Positions 45,416 through 57,439 of a stretch of DNA of 64,000 nt are shown here, one piece after another. The translations under genes and the position numbers were made by a program. The stretch spans positions 186,001 to 250,000 of the forward strand of contig JAWZYV010013019.1 in assembly GCA_038373885.1 (NCBI GenBank), in the 5' to 3' direction. The notes below the pieces were generated by a model that was not told the DNA's origin, did not search any database, and saw nothing but the letters and a program-made list of their open reading frames with translations. How positions within the stretch are numbered: the stretch's first letter is position 1; every line of letters begins with the position of its first letter. The stretch comes from Cheiracanthium punctorium. Lineage: Eukaryota > Arthropoda > Arachnida > Araneae > Cheiracanthiidae.

Positions 45416-45799
45416 TAATTAAAAAAACCGTAAGAATTCGATACAGATGCCTCAAATTTTTAGTTACAAATTGCACCGATAAATGACGCTATAAGCGACA
45501 ATACGTAATATATGTAAGAAAGTCCTCATTTGTTGCACAAAATCCTTTCAACAAATCTTACCGTTTGGGCTGCAATCTCTTTCAAAAGCATCATTTGACT
45601 TTCATTCTTTCGAAGAAAGATGACGACTGACAGTATATTGCGCTTTTGAAACATCTGTCGCCATTTAACAACCGTTGGAAGATCGACCGTGGAGCTCTCT
45701 TTCTGGCATCCGTATTGCTGCTCATAGCGCCATTTATCGGTGCAATTCGTAACTAAAGTTTTGTGGCTTCTGTATCAGATTCTTGGGGTTTTTTAATTA
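45416..45799. mobile_element. 384-bp MITE with ~105-bp TIRs
   Basis: The left arm TAATTAAAAAAACCGTAAGA... and the right arm ...GGTTTTTTAATTA are inverted repeats over roughly 105 bp, including TGCACCGATAAATGxCGCTA. TA at both ends suggests a mariner-type target. The interior is non-coding. It starts one base after the Helitron terminus. Confidence 0.8.
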
Positions 45800-47640
45800 A
45801 CATATCACCTGTTTCATACATATCATAGTAATTTATTTTTATCGAAGTGGTTTATGTTCCGTAATTTTAAACCCACACGAATTATTACATTACGACATGC
45901 TTCTCTAAAACTCTTCTTTGAAGCACAATTTTTTAATTAGATTCAGCAAATAGGAAGGAAGTTAATATAAGATTTCCAATATAATAATAAGAAAAATTCA
46001 GCGTGCAGAGACATATTTCATAGAAATTTCAATCTTCCCGAAAGTTTTCGACATCGAGAAAAAGGAAAGATTTTATTTTGAAAGATAAGTCTTCTCTCTG
46101 GGTGCACATTTAACGCATGGCGAAACTGCAATACATATGTTTTGTTGCTCGTTCCATGTAGTTGGAAGTTCGAGAGTATATTACAAAGTAGAGAAGCAAT
46201 CTGCAGGAAAATATCGAAAACTCCGACAATAGAAAACTGAAATAAGATCGCGCTTCTTCGGAATCACTTTCTTCTGTTGACTGTCTAGCATTCACGCACA
46301 CAGGCAGGCACAGGCTCAGCTAGGCAAATCTGAAAAATTCAATACAAAAATAAGTCATACTTGTACGTGTAATAAAGAAATTTTTTTAAAGTTCAACCAA
46401 CTTTAAGAACTAACAATAAGGATATTATAAAATGAATTATGTAAGCAGAAATAACAAAATATCCGTGAAAAGCATATATTAATGGCAATCTTACAAAAAA
46501 AAATTTCATAACTTTCTGAAGTACTGTAAGTTTCACGTCATAAGAAAAATATATTGAAATACCTTGCAGTGTACTTGAATAGAATACAGTTTAAATTATC
46601 TAAATCGGATAAGGCGTTCTCGAGAAATCGTTAAATATACACTGAAAAAAATTGTGTTGATTCAATAAAATTTTGGTTGGCTCAATTTCAAGAACATATT
46701 TTTCCTGAATCAAAAAAAAATTTTTTTTCGTTAATTTAATAAAAGATTTTTGTTAAAACCATATCGTCAACCAAATTTTTGTTGAATGAAAAAGCATTTT
46801 TCCCTTGTACATAAATTATAATAATAACAATAGTAATCTTATAAAGTATTTTGGCTTTGTTTTGAATTTTCCGAAAAACGGTATATTTTACGTCTTATAA
46901 AAATATAAGGCACCACCTCGGAATCTATATGAATAGAATACAGTTTATACTATTTAAAAATAACCTTTAAGATTACATTTATTTGTTCAATATGCTCTTA
47001 AAGTATTAACCATGATACGTTGATCGTATTATAGGAGTTCGCTTTTATCGCATGTCAAGCCTATAGTGAAAACCTTTATATTCAAGTCACATGTAAGTAA
47101 ATAAATATAAATACTTAAATTGGAAATTTTCTGAATTATATAAAAAAAAGACAATTCCACAAACATCATTCTCCGACTGAAATTTTTATTACTCTTCTTT
47201 GAAATGTTTACAAAACAAGTTTGTATGTTTTAACTGATATAAAAACAAGGAACACGGCCATACGACATCGTGACTTTTCCTATAAAATTATTAGTAGAGG
47301 AACTTGTTCCGCTATCTACTCACACACATCTTGTAAACGTCTCTGTCTCTCTCTCCATCTGAAAGTTGTATTAAAAAAAAATAATATCAAATTGAATTAC
47401 ATGAAAGCTTTCAAGCCGTTCAGGAGACGCGATCAAGACAAATGAGATTACTGACTATCAGTAAACGGGAACTTAAAAAATTCCTTCTTCTTTTTTATTC
47501 AAGTGAAATGCATTTAAGAATGTTTCCTTGCGTAATGTTTTTGAACTAAAAAATTTGAATATGAAGAGTTCCGTAAGTTTTCTCTCTTGACTTTTAGAAA
47601 ACTCTTAAGATGAATTATATATAAATATAGATTAGATATA
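45800..47640. other. No gene recognised; one diverged direct repeat
   Basis: 46500-46612 and 46850-46975 are diverged direct repeats that share GAATAGAATACAGTTTA and an ACGTC(A/T)TAxxAAAATATA segment. Between them a stretch with TACACTGAAAAAAATTG and CCAAATTTTTGTTGAATGAA may be a small AT-rich MITE. The minus frame at 46110-46301 is unrecognised. Confidence 0.45.
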
Positions 47641-48053
47641 TACAGGGTGATTCGCGATCAGACTGACAAACTTGCAGGGGGTGTAGGGGGTACAGAGACG
47701 GTTCAGAATCGCACAGCAATGCGGGGTCGGAAACGTCGTCTTCATGTACCTTTTAATAACCACTTTGGAAGAAGTGAAATTTCTGACCATGGTTTTTCAA
47801 AAACTAATCCCTCTTTCACTGATTGCACTTGATAAAAATTGTTTTTTCAGAAGTATTTCTTTCGATGCATTTATGAAATTGTCTGAATGAAGCACCTTGT
47901 TTATGAAACTTGGTTAAGTAATTAGACGCACACTTCAACACTTCTTCCAAAGTGATTATTAACAGGTACATGAAGACAACGTTTCCAGCCCCGCCGTCTG
48001 TGTGCCCCCTACACCCCTGCAAGTTTTTCAGTCTTGTAGCGAATCACCCTGTA
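47641..48053. mobile_element. Foldback MITE, mariner-type ends
   Basis: The ends TACAGGGTGATTCGCGATCA and TGTAGCGAATCACCCTGTA are inverted, flanked by TA. The pairing continues inward through ACTTGCAGGGGGTGTAGGGGG-like sequence, GTCTTCATGTACCTTTTAAT and CACTTTGGAAGAAGTG, giving arms of about 130-160 bp. No coding capacity; the frames at 47647 and 48022 are arm artefacts. Confidence 0.88.
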
Positions 48054-48235
48054 TATGGAAATAGATATACACAAGTACCCAAAATGAAGCTTACAAATAT
48101 AGAAAAACGAGATTTTTAGTAAAAAAAATGGATTTAAGGTATGAGAATTTGGTATACTAATACCTCATGCTACAAGGTAATATTGTAATTATATAATAAA
48201 TTAAATGCATCAAGCAATTGTAGCAAACATTCTAT

Positions 48236-48466
48236 GGGCCTCACCATGGCACAGTGGTTATGTTACTGAAAATGGCAGACGGCCTAAGTGTGAAGGTCCC
48301 GGGTTCGTGTCCCACCACGCGGCTGTCGATCTAACGGACTGGAATTTTGGTAGGTTTTCTCCATATGTAACATGAATACGCGTTAAAACCCCTTAGAAAG
48401 TCCTTCTACCAAGGCACCTCCCATCCTCGGCAGATCTCCCTAGCGTAGCGTTGCCATAATCACAAA
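48236..48466 (+). mobile_element. tRNA-headed SINE
   Basis: A perfect A box TGGCACAGTGG lies near 48247 and a near-perfect B box GGTTCGTGTCC near 48302. ATTCTAT flanks at 48229-48235 and 48467-48473. The body words GGAATTTTGGTAGGTTTTCTCC-like, TTAGAAAGTCC and GGCACCTCCC match the SINE at 10759-10982, showing a shared body with different heads. Confidence 0.85.
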
Positions 48467-48539
48467 ATTCTATCGCAAGAGTTTAATGTAGGATGATATG
48501 CAAGCGAGAACAGCATAACTCAAAGCAGGATCTGTCATA

Positions 48540-48790
48540 ATTCTTTCTCTGCTCTTAGAGGTGTGGCCACCTCGTACAGTTATAGAAGCGTTACATCGAG
48601 TTCTCAAGCTGTTAATAAGGGTATTGATCAGCGATTGTAGCAGTCATTCCCATTCTTCCAAAACCGCCCATTTTAACACCGGATAAGTTACTGAAGAGGG
48701 TGTCGACGTACAATGTCTCTTCCTAGAGCATTCCACAAGTGCTCTATGAGATTTACGTCTGGAGACCTCGCTCCCCACATCGTACTGAGA
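48540..48790 (-). pseudogene. Tc1-like transposase C-terminal fragment
   Basis: The minus strand reads MWGARSPDVNLIEHLWNALG then RDIVRRHPLQ, matching the Tc1 SPDLNPIEHLWDxLG motif that holds the last catalytic acidic residue. Further downstream WKNGNDCYNR and PLRAEKEL are in shifted frames. It is only the last ~80 codons, broken by stops. Confidence 0.7.
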
Positions 48791-49045
48791 ATACCCTCTT
48801 ATCCCAAATAATCGTCGAATTAATATTACCTACTTTGGCGTCGTATTTGGACGCCTGTGCATATATGAATACTTAGATAGATAGATACAAATTGATTAAT
48901 AGATGCTGATAGATAATTGGGTGGATAATAGAAATAAACAGATATAGAAACAGGTTTATTGCTGCAGGATGTGAAGTAATAAGAAGTGAGAATCATGGCA
49001 AACACAGTATTTTTAAATACATTTTAAATACATACATTTGAGCCA

Positions 49046-49338
49046 TTAACCCATTAGCGCCCAACTTTTTTCAGCACATTTTCAAATTTATGTTGATGCC
49101 AGAGGTGATAAATAAATTTCCGACATTTCTGTTGTATGAAGAATGTAATTCTTTTTCTAAAAATGTAAATAAGACAAGGAAATATTCTCATTTAAACTTG
49201 TTATCGCTGAGTATTTTGTGGAAATCAGATTTATTATTCAAGAAATTAAATTAGCAAAATTAACTAATGCTTAAATATTTGAGTGACTTACAAATTTCGC
49301 AACAGTCTAAAAATAGATCGCTGGGCGTTAACGGTTAA
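49046..49338. mobile_element. TTAA-flanked piggyBac-like MITE
   Basis: TTAA then CCCATTAGCGCCCAAC at the left, and CTGGGCGTTAACGG then TTAA at the right, form a short imperfect TIR with a TTAA duplication. The 293-bp interior is AT-rich and non-coding. Confidence 0.75.
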
Positions 49339-50567
49339 GTGTGTGTAACGAACCCAAGAGGAATACCTTGTAAAAAAGCACTATTTATTTTGCAAAAATG
49401 CTTTTTTTTTTTTTTTTTTTTTTTTTGAGTACAGTAAATTTTAGTGAAAAGGATCATTTCTGTGTTAAAACAAAAACCAAAATCTCGGAAGCAAAACAGC
49501 AATACAATATTTTCATTTCAAATTTGAAATCAGGATTTCAGATAAATAAATAATTCAAAATAAATAAATAAATTAATTTTTTTTCAGAAAAATAATTGGT
49601 TATTTTTATTAATCACCGAGAAATATAACGGAGATAAAATAGAGCTGAAAATAGCAAAAAATCATTTAGCAATTAGGGAACGGATGGATTTTCAAATTTT
49701 TAAAGTGGCGCAGATTGTTTTCTGTATTTTTATACATAATTATGAAAGCTTCAAAAGGATCGTAAAAGGATGTTGATTTTATACTTTTTGTGCTTTTTTA
49801 ATCTTTTTGGTGTTATGGTGGCAAAAGTTTTATCTTGGAGTAGTTAACCGAAACTGTTACAGAATCTGTGAGTCAGTGATTCAGGGATCAGCGCAACTAT
49901 GTGGTAAGAAAGACGCCCAAGTGGCGTGTTAGTTTTTCTTGTTTGATCTCTTCAGAGTTTTCTCACTGGTCTTAATCAATTTTCTTGGTTTGGCAGCTTT
50001 CTTTAACCATTCCCTGTTGGCAAACCTAAGTTTTAAATTTGTACTAACTTATATCTAACAGCCGACTGGAGTTTTTGGCAATTAGGCAATTTCATTCACT
50101 ATCATACTTTTCTTTTCCTGACACTATCGCCAAGTTGGCCTGATTGTTCATTCATTTGGAATGCCACGTACTGTGTTATTTGCGAACTCAATGCAAACCG
50201 TACGGCCCCTGTATTCTGTACTAAAACTTTAATTTTACCTTCGCCGCTCAACCATGCCATAGTTTTGTTTAATAATTAAATACATGATTTAAAATTTAAA
50301 TACATGATTTAAAATTTAAATTCATATTGTAAATCAGTATTGTTTTAAGAGAAAATATGCAAATTATACGTTAGCGCAAGCAAACAATATAGCACCTGAA
50401 ATTTTGATTTGAGCATCGACTTGTAGTTTCGCATTGTGCATTCTGTTTCTGTTGGCAATGTAAACAATTTTTAGCGTTAGAACGACTTAAATCAACAAGA
50501 TTCAAACTCTTTAGTCAACTAAACGACAACAACAACAACAAAAAGAGAAGACGAACAAGAATCATTT
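49339..50567. other. No gene recognised; 25-base T tract
   Basis: A T homopolymer occupies 49402-49426. The region contains short ATAAATAA repeats near 49540-49570 and a CAA run at 50525-50541. No coding sequence or RNA gene. Confidence 0.45.
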
Positions 50568-50877
50568 AATTGCGAATTTTTAAAATCAGTTTTGAAAACC
50601 CTTTCTTAAACAAAAACATTTTAAACCTTTAACGCGCAGCCAATGGCGTGCCCAATGGCTGTGCCCGCACACAGGCAGCTGCCGTCAAAAAAGGGGTCTC
50701 TAGATCTGTGGCACGCGATGAACGTTTCGATTGTCCGCCATCTTGCTGGTAGTTAAGTCGAGCGATGGCAACTGCTGCCCTTTTTTCAGCATTGGGAAAC
50801 GGTTGCGCCTCAAAGGGTTAATTGCAAATTTTTAAAATCTGTTTTGAAAACCCTCTGTTAAACAGAAACATTTTAAC
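50568..50877 (+). repeat. 57-bp direct repeat bracketing a MITE
   Basis: AATTGCGAATTTTTAAAATC (50568 on) and AATTGCAAATTTTTAAAATC (50820 on) begin a ~57-bp direct repeat that continues through GTTTTGAAAACCCT and ACATTTTAA on both sides. The repeat is far longer than a 4-bp target duplication, so it reflects a duplication that either preceded or accompanied the insertion. Confidence 0.8.
50621..50821. mobile_element. TTAA-flanked MITE, piggyBac-like
   Basis: Left: TTAA then ACCTTTAACGCGCAGCC. Right, read inward: TTAA then CCCTTTGAGGCGCAACC. These TIRs agree at 13 of 17 positions. The non-coding interior has GCCATCTTGCTGGTAGTTAA. Related pieces are at 24353-24390 and 26659-26980. Confidence 0.82.
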
Positions 50878-53800
50878 GCATTTTAAATCAATATCCTCCC
50901 CAGAGCCTCTATTTCTTTCGGTAATTTATTCGTTCCCGAAACCAACGGTTAATTCAAAATGCCGTGACAAATCACTCATACGTTTTTCGTCACGCCGCTT
51001 GGGTCTAACCGAACTGGAAACTAAGTTTTGTAATGTGCCTCCAAAGATTTATTGAATTTTCTTCTTGATGGAACAACAAACTATTGATTTAATAATTTAG
51101 GGAAAAAATCGATGAATTACGAAAGAAAAAACTAAGATGTGTGTGTTTATGTGTGTTTTTGGTAGTCCGCTTGCTCTTGCAGAGATAAGAAATGCTTGTG
51201 TTTGAAAAACGTTTATTTCTAAGATGCATTGAATATCAGAATTCCAGTATCGGAATTATTGAGTTTGAATGGATACAAGGCAATTACGTCAACATTTCTG
51301 AAACGTTATTCTGAATGTTTCATTAAATCTCTGTCTCACATGCTAGGTAAAGTGTGAGCAGAATGGTAATTTTACTGCAGAAACTTGGTGACTTATTAAA
51401 GCAACTACATGGGAGTAATTAAACTGTCCACAAGGAAACTGCAACAAAAATGTCCACAAGTCATTTCGATTGTTACATTTGTTGTTTTTCATGCAATGTT
51501 GGATATTTTTTAACTGGATTTCTTATGGAAATTCCTTGAGAGCATCTCATATATATTCCATGTACCAAATTTGGTTACAATGCGTTCTCACTTTTTATCT
51601 GAAAGTAGCACCTCGTTTATAGAGGAAGTTTAATTATATCCGCCTGTGTATCATGTCCTCATTCTTTATATTAAAAAAATCCTTTAAATGAATAGTCTTA
51701 AAGCGTTAAAATAATTACTTGCCCAAAAGTGCATTTTCTGACACTATTTACAATTTTCAAAACATTTGAATAAAAATAACATAAGCATACTTAATCAAAA
51801 AACAACCATTCATATTTATTAAATCCATTACAAATATATATTCAATTTCAAGCTCTCCAACGAACAAGCGCAATATTTATTTAAATTCAAAAACGTAAAG
51901 TAAATATTCATATTTTGCTATCATGATTAAAATTATTCCTTTCATTGTTTTATTAAACTTTAGTTTTGTTGATGGTTTTATTCTTCAAAGCACAGTTGTG
52001 CCATTTATCTGTCTTTTTGAACTGGGACACGTTTTGACATATAAGCATATCCGTTTTCCAACTGAATAAACGTGTTTCCATAGTCATTTGAAAAAATCGA
52101 AATACTTAATGTAACATTTCTAATGAGTTCTGGTGATATCGAAATCTCATTCGGAAAACAACATTTTTGTTCGCATCATTTTAAATTCGTTTAAATAATT
52201 GTAATTTTAAAAACATCGTATTTTTAGACTGTACGATATGATTTGTATTAAATTTATTAAATATCTCTCTTTGAAGAACATTTTCGGCATTTTTTAATAC
52301 AAGTCTTTACATACTTTGACGCATTCAAAACTGTGGTGGTTATCGAATTTTGTTGTACGAGTATTTTTATATCCTCTTGAAAATGAACTAAAGTTAAAAA
52401 ATTTTGTATTAAAATAAATAAATCAGTTAATTAATGAAAACATTTCTTCGTTTTTAAATAACTTATTTTCACAGAATCTTTTGTCACAGTTCACACTGTA
52501 CACTGAACGTTTTATATCCATTTATAAATGAATTTAAACAAAATTCCCGAAATTTTGGGTGAAGAAAAATGAAATATAAATTAGTAATAAATTAAATAAT
52601 TTTCTCGTTTTCCCACTAACTTTTTCTTACTTTATCTTTCTCAACAAGATTATCGAATTCCGACATGCGTATATTTGTTACATGAAAAAATTAAAAACCA
52701 TATGTACTCATAAACTAATTAAAAAATTCGTTGAAGATCTTACTGAACATAAAAACCCTCTGAAAACAATACTAAGGGTAAAGATATCGCCATTTTGGAA
52801 AATCAATGCAAACTCTGGTACTCAAACACAGGTTTAAATGTTGCCGCTGATTATGTATTTGTGGGTGTTTTGAAGATGTTTATTTACATCAACAGACCAC
52901 GCTTTAATGCCGGGCAAAAAAGTTTGGGTTTCAATAGGGCAGTAATAACGTTGACAGCTAAATTTTGCCCCATAATTTTATTATGTTTTCGTGAAAATGC
53001 GAGTGTGGATAATGATCATGCTGTTAGTTCGGAATGCTAGAAGATTTTGGGAGCATTTAGGATAGAAAAAATTCCCTAAATATGACTTGATATAAGTGTG
53101 CAAGACTAACGTTGCATATATATATTGCGAAGGCTTAGTTAAAAACAAATAAAAATAAAACAGTGCCTTAGATTAACATTTTTCTTTATTACACATCCTG
53201 CTTGGGTCGAATAAACTTTTTATTCGTCTTCTTATACTTTCTTTGCAGCTGATATCTTTCCTTTAGCTATGTCCTCCCCCAAAAATACTGCCGTACCCGC
53301 CATTTTTGCACACCAATGTGACGGCAAATCTAAAATTAGTTTATAAATTCAGACTTCAGATAATTTTCTACGTCACACATCAAGATTTTTTAAAGTTTAT
53401 AGAAAAGTTTGCAAATGTCAAGGGCATTTTCTGTTAAAGCAAAATTTCTTTATTATTTCCAAGTTTTTCATGTTTCTTCTTGACCGCTGGCAACCTTGAA
53501 TATACCAAAAAACTGAATTTGTGATTTAAATTCAATAAACTGTCTAACATGCATTAGAAGAAGAATTCTAGCTAAAATAGGATTTTCAAAAGTCAAATGT
53601 AGTTGTCTGTTGAATGACCATTAACACAAAGTAAAATCAATTGAAAAATAATTTCATTTTTCCTCTTTTGAGACACCCTCTTGGTGTTTGGCAACAAACG
53701 CTAAAATTTTCAACTTATGAACCCTCGAAAACTACTCTATTCGGAGTCATGGAGTTTTTATTATTATTATTATTATTATTATTTACCTTCTTACGCACGA

Positions 53801-55299
53801 AACAATATTGTTACAAAAACAAGTGATAGGAAAGGAGAGACCGCATAAAAATTAAATTTTATATTTTAATATGAATAGATTCCCTTGTAAATAATTGCCG
53901 TTGCTAAAAGCTACTCTTCACTGGAGCAACTTTTCTAACTAAAAGCATCTCCACATGACTCATGGTTTAAGAGATAATCGCTGTAGCATCAATTTTGAAT
54001 CATCACTCTGTATAGTAAGACAGGTATCAAGAAATTTTTTCAACTAGAAAATATTAAAGACTAAAATTTCAAAATAGACTAATCACTTTTATATGAAATG
54101 AAGATTTCTTAAAACTGCTTACTAAGAATTCTTAAAACGATAGTTGGAATTCTCTCTAATCCTGTGGTATCTTTTTCTTAGTTTGTTGTGCAGCCACTCA
54201 AAAAGACATCGGAGGGTCAACCAAATTACTTCGGTTTCATGTCGAGTGTAATTAATCTACTCCAGTTTTTTAATAACTAACTATTTTTTTCGAAAAACAC
54301 TCGTAAAAAGCATGCGGTTTCTCAAAAAAAAGAGAAGAATTATATACAATTGTTTCAATTTTCTTGAATAACAATATTATATGCATTAAACAGGTATAGA
54401 AAATTTGTCTTAAATATTTTTGAGAGAGGGTGCATTAAGCTAAATGTTTTGTGTCAGCACAATGGATATGTAACATATAACTTCAGCTTAACGGCTTTCA
54501 TAAAGCAATGTTCATACTAATCCCATTTTAGCTAAACTAACACAGATAGTTTATTCCCAGTCTTTCAGACAAAACAGAGAAACAAATGAGCATAAAAAGA
54601 ACAAAAATAAAGTCAGCCCAAAAGCGCAATTTTATTTAATATATTCTCTCGCCGATAAAATAAATGTGTAAAAAGAAAAGAAAATTTTATTTTACGCCAT
54701 AAAGTAATTCTATCTTTTGAAATTCAAAATCGCTCTTCGCAATTTATTTGAGTGCTTTATAGCATAAAAATATTTGAAATGAAATCATTCGCATTTTTCA
54801 TCTGAATGAACATATTTTTATTTGATTTTCGAAAACACTGAAAACAGCGTTCTAATACTTTCTCATAATTGTAGATGATATCGACATTTCGGCTTTCTGG
54901 AAAGCTTTCTTCGATTTAACTGAGTTTCAATACCTCCAGAGCTGACTTTGCATTTAAATAACAATTGATTTTTCTGGCAATCTACACCTGGCATGTGTTT
55001 TGTTTTTCCATATCGAGTAAGATGCTTTTGATGAAATCTTTTCGTTGCAGTCGTACAAAGTTGAAAAATTTTCAAACCGTATTTATTCCGGTTGAATGCG
55101 TTTTGTTAAAAAATACAAATTACTTGGATGTGTTAGCTTTTCTGTTGCAGTATGATTGAGGATTGAAGATATTTTACTTCACTTAAATAAATTCGGAAGG
55201 ATCATGTTTTAACAGCTCACACACAGTGGCAAAATTTCCCAAAAAGGTTGTCCAAAATAGGCTTTTATGGAAGATATCAATGAAGTGAATTACACTAAT
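50878..55299. other. 4.4-kb AT-rich stretch, nothing recognised
   Basis: No TIR pair, SINE or recognisable coding sequence. Frames at 52795-53040 and 54965-55159 have no known motif. A TTA microsatellite lies at 53757-53784. Confidence 0.4.
53757..53784 (+). repeat. TTA microsatellite
   Basis: About nine TTA units; it explains the leucine run in the overlapping 61-codon frame, which is not a real gene. Confidence 0.9.
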
Positions 55300-55307
55300 A
55301 GTTTAGT

Positions 55308-55483
55308 CAGGGATGGATGCAAGACTTTTTTTTGCGAGACGAGACAAAAGATTTACAGCTTTTTTGCGATACGAAAAAAACATTTTTAACGTTACGACAT
55401 AGGGATTTTACGAGACGAGACAAAGCTTTTAGGCTGTTTTGCGAGACGCGAGACGCCTATTTTCCGTCTCGTGTGCATCCCTA
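55308..55483. mobile_element. hAT-type MITE with 8-bp duplication
   Basis: Left end CAGGGATGGATGC, right end GTGTGCATCCCTA. The flanking duplication AGTTTAGT is perfect (55300-55307 and 55484-55491). The 176-bp interior repeats GCGAGACGAGACAAA-like words several times. Confidence 0.85.
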
Positions 55484-55491
55484 AGTTTAGT

Positions 55492-55756
55492 GCAGGGCCT
55501 GAAATTAACGTTTTTCCGCAGGTACAAGACCGTTAAATTTTATAACGGACCAGAAGAATTCAAAATTTGTTGGTCCATCGAATGATCACCGTTTATTTAC
55601 ATTTTACGCTTGAAAACTTTTCTCATTTAGTTCCACAATACATGTCATCTAATTTTACCAATTTAAGTCATACAATTTGATCTACTTAATATTTTTACAA
55701 TAGGTATTTACATTTTTAATTCAGCTCTTATGGGAAATCAATGTATATTTATCATA
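55492..55756. other. Possible hAT-like left end, otherwise nothing
   Basis: CAGGGCCTGAAATTAACG at 55493 resembles a common hAT terminus, but no right end was found. Confidence 0.3.
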
Positions 55757-56558
55757 TACAGGGTTGTACAAATTAAACTTCCCCGACTCAGTGGACTGTG
55801 GAGGATGTTGTATGCGTCATAATGTGATGAAATTTTGAAAACTGACACTTCAGATCACGCGCTCGTGATTTATTAAAAAAAAATATTAGTACAAGAAGTT
55901 GCCGATAGGTGGCGCTATAACACTGGTAATTTGCATATTGCAACAACGTGAATTGCAGAAATAAAGCTTCTGTGCAACGTATCCAAAAGACCAGCCCTAT
56001 AAAAGTGGAAGACAGGCACTACACAGGCAGTTGTTTCCAGCTCGCTGATGCACAATGGCGACTTGGAAAGACAATGTTAGTGAAACTTTTCTACCAGAAT
56101 GACGAGAACTGCGAAAAGAGCATTCCGTCCGCTGAAGAACTTACGCCGAGGACCAATGACACCACGCGCTTTACGAGACATGATGAAGAAGTTCTAAAGA
56201 ACCGGACAGCTGGGAATTTTACCAGATAGAGGACGACATGTTGTGCACGCGTACAAGACGTTGCTTTGGCGGTCGTGGATGCCACTAGCCAATCGCCACA
56301 TGGTGTCGTCAGTGTGCCAACTGTTTCTCGTGCTGTTGATATGCCCTATTCGACCACGGCACACTATAGAACGTCCGTAGAACGTCTTGTTGATCTGCAG
56401 CGCCACCTATCGGCAACTTCTTGTACTAATATTTTTTTTTAATAAATCACGAGCGCGTGATCTGAAGTGTCTGTTTTCAAAATTTCATCACATTATGACC
56501 CATACAACATCCTGCACAGGCCTCTGAGTTGGGAAAGTTTAATTTGGACAACCCTGTA
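55757..56558 (+). mobile_element. Young mariner-type element with 158-bp TIRs
   Basis: TA then CAGGGTTGTACAAATTAAAC at the left, and the inverse at the right ending CCCTG then TA. Bases 55759-55916 and 56399-56556 are 158-bp inverted repeats with about eight mismatches (~95% identity by hand count). The 480-bp interior retains only the transposase N-terminus, so the element is internally deleted. Confidence 0.9.
56046..56396 (+). pseudogene. Transposase N-terminal fragment (deleted mariner-type)
   Basis: The reading LGKTMLVKLFYQNDENCEKS then, in a shifted frame, LRRGPMTPRALRDMMKKF and GQLGILPDRGR gives the helix-turn-helix region of this transposase family; the further piece SPHGVVSVPTVSRAVDMPYS is in a third frame. 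The catalytic domain is missing: the sequence runs straight into the right TIR. The same family is represented at 9683-10530. Confidence 0.75.
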
Positions 56559-57439
56559 TTTAGTTTTGCGATTTGTTTTAAATCATATGTTCAGACCCGT
56601 ACCAGGGAAGTCATGGAGTCACTAGCCCTAGCCTTTGAGCCACTGACTAAATACTCTAATTTCTACCCTTGGGTTAATATATGACGCTACTTATCATACA
56701 CTTTTTATCCCGAAAATGCCGTTCAAAGAAAGAAGACATTTTGATTAAAACTGAACTACTGAGTTTTGAATTTTGTTGCAAAAAATAATGTTATGTTTAT
56801 TCTCCTTTACATCGAGAGTGTTGTGTCCGGCATAGAAACTTCTTCTGAGATGTAAATAGGTTTCAGTACCTAGATTAAAATGTAATGTATTTTCATTTTA
56901 TATTCTTTCATACTCAGTAAATAAAAGTACATATTATAAATTTTGAATGCATTCGTTCAAATTGGAAGTATGTGAGATTCTCGAAAATTTCGCTGTTTCC
57001 GTTAATATTTTGTAAAGTTTAATCTACATCCTTAGCTATCTGATTAATGTAGGTTTGTGTATTAATGCGAGCTATTTCGAAGTTATGAATCTTCTGAAAA
57101 GAGTAAGAAATTGAACAGAATATCACTTATATATTTTGCTTTTTCAGAAATTTGGAACTGAAAGAAATGTTGCATATTACTTAGTTTATATTAATAAATG
57201 AATAACTAACCTTTCATAAATAAGTAACTATAAATATTTCTAATTTACAGTTAATTACTTGTGACTACTTTACTGCTGTTACTACTTTCCCAGTCCAATA
57301 AATATTTTTAGCCGAAGTCTTTTATTTAAAAAAAAAAAAAATCTGATGTGGACAACACATAACTTCCTTGCACGTCTATTAATTCCAAAATATTTTCGTT
57401 ACACTTCATCTCAACTTATTTTGTTTGAAAGAGATAAAA
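56559..57439. other. No gene recognised
   Basis: AT-rich, with a short A-run near 57330-57342. No signal of coding or repeats. Confidence 0.4.

Noticed and set aside
46640..46810. AT-rich MITE with TACACTGAAAAAAATTG end
   Set aside because: A convincing matching right terminus and target duplication were not found, so it is only mentioned within the surrounding interval.
55493..55560. hAT-like left end CAGGGCCTGAAATTAACG
   Set aside because: No right end or 8-bp duplication could be located.
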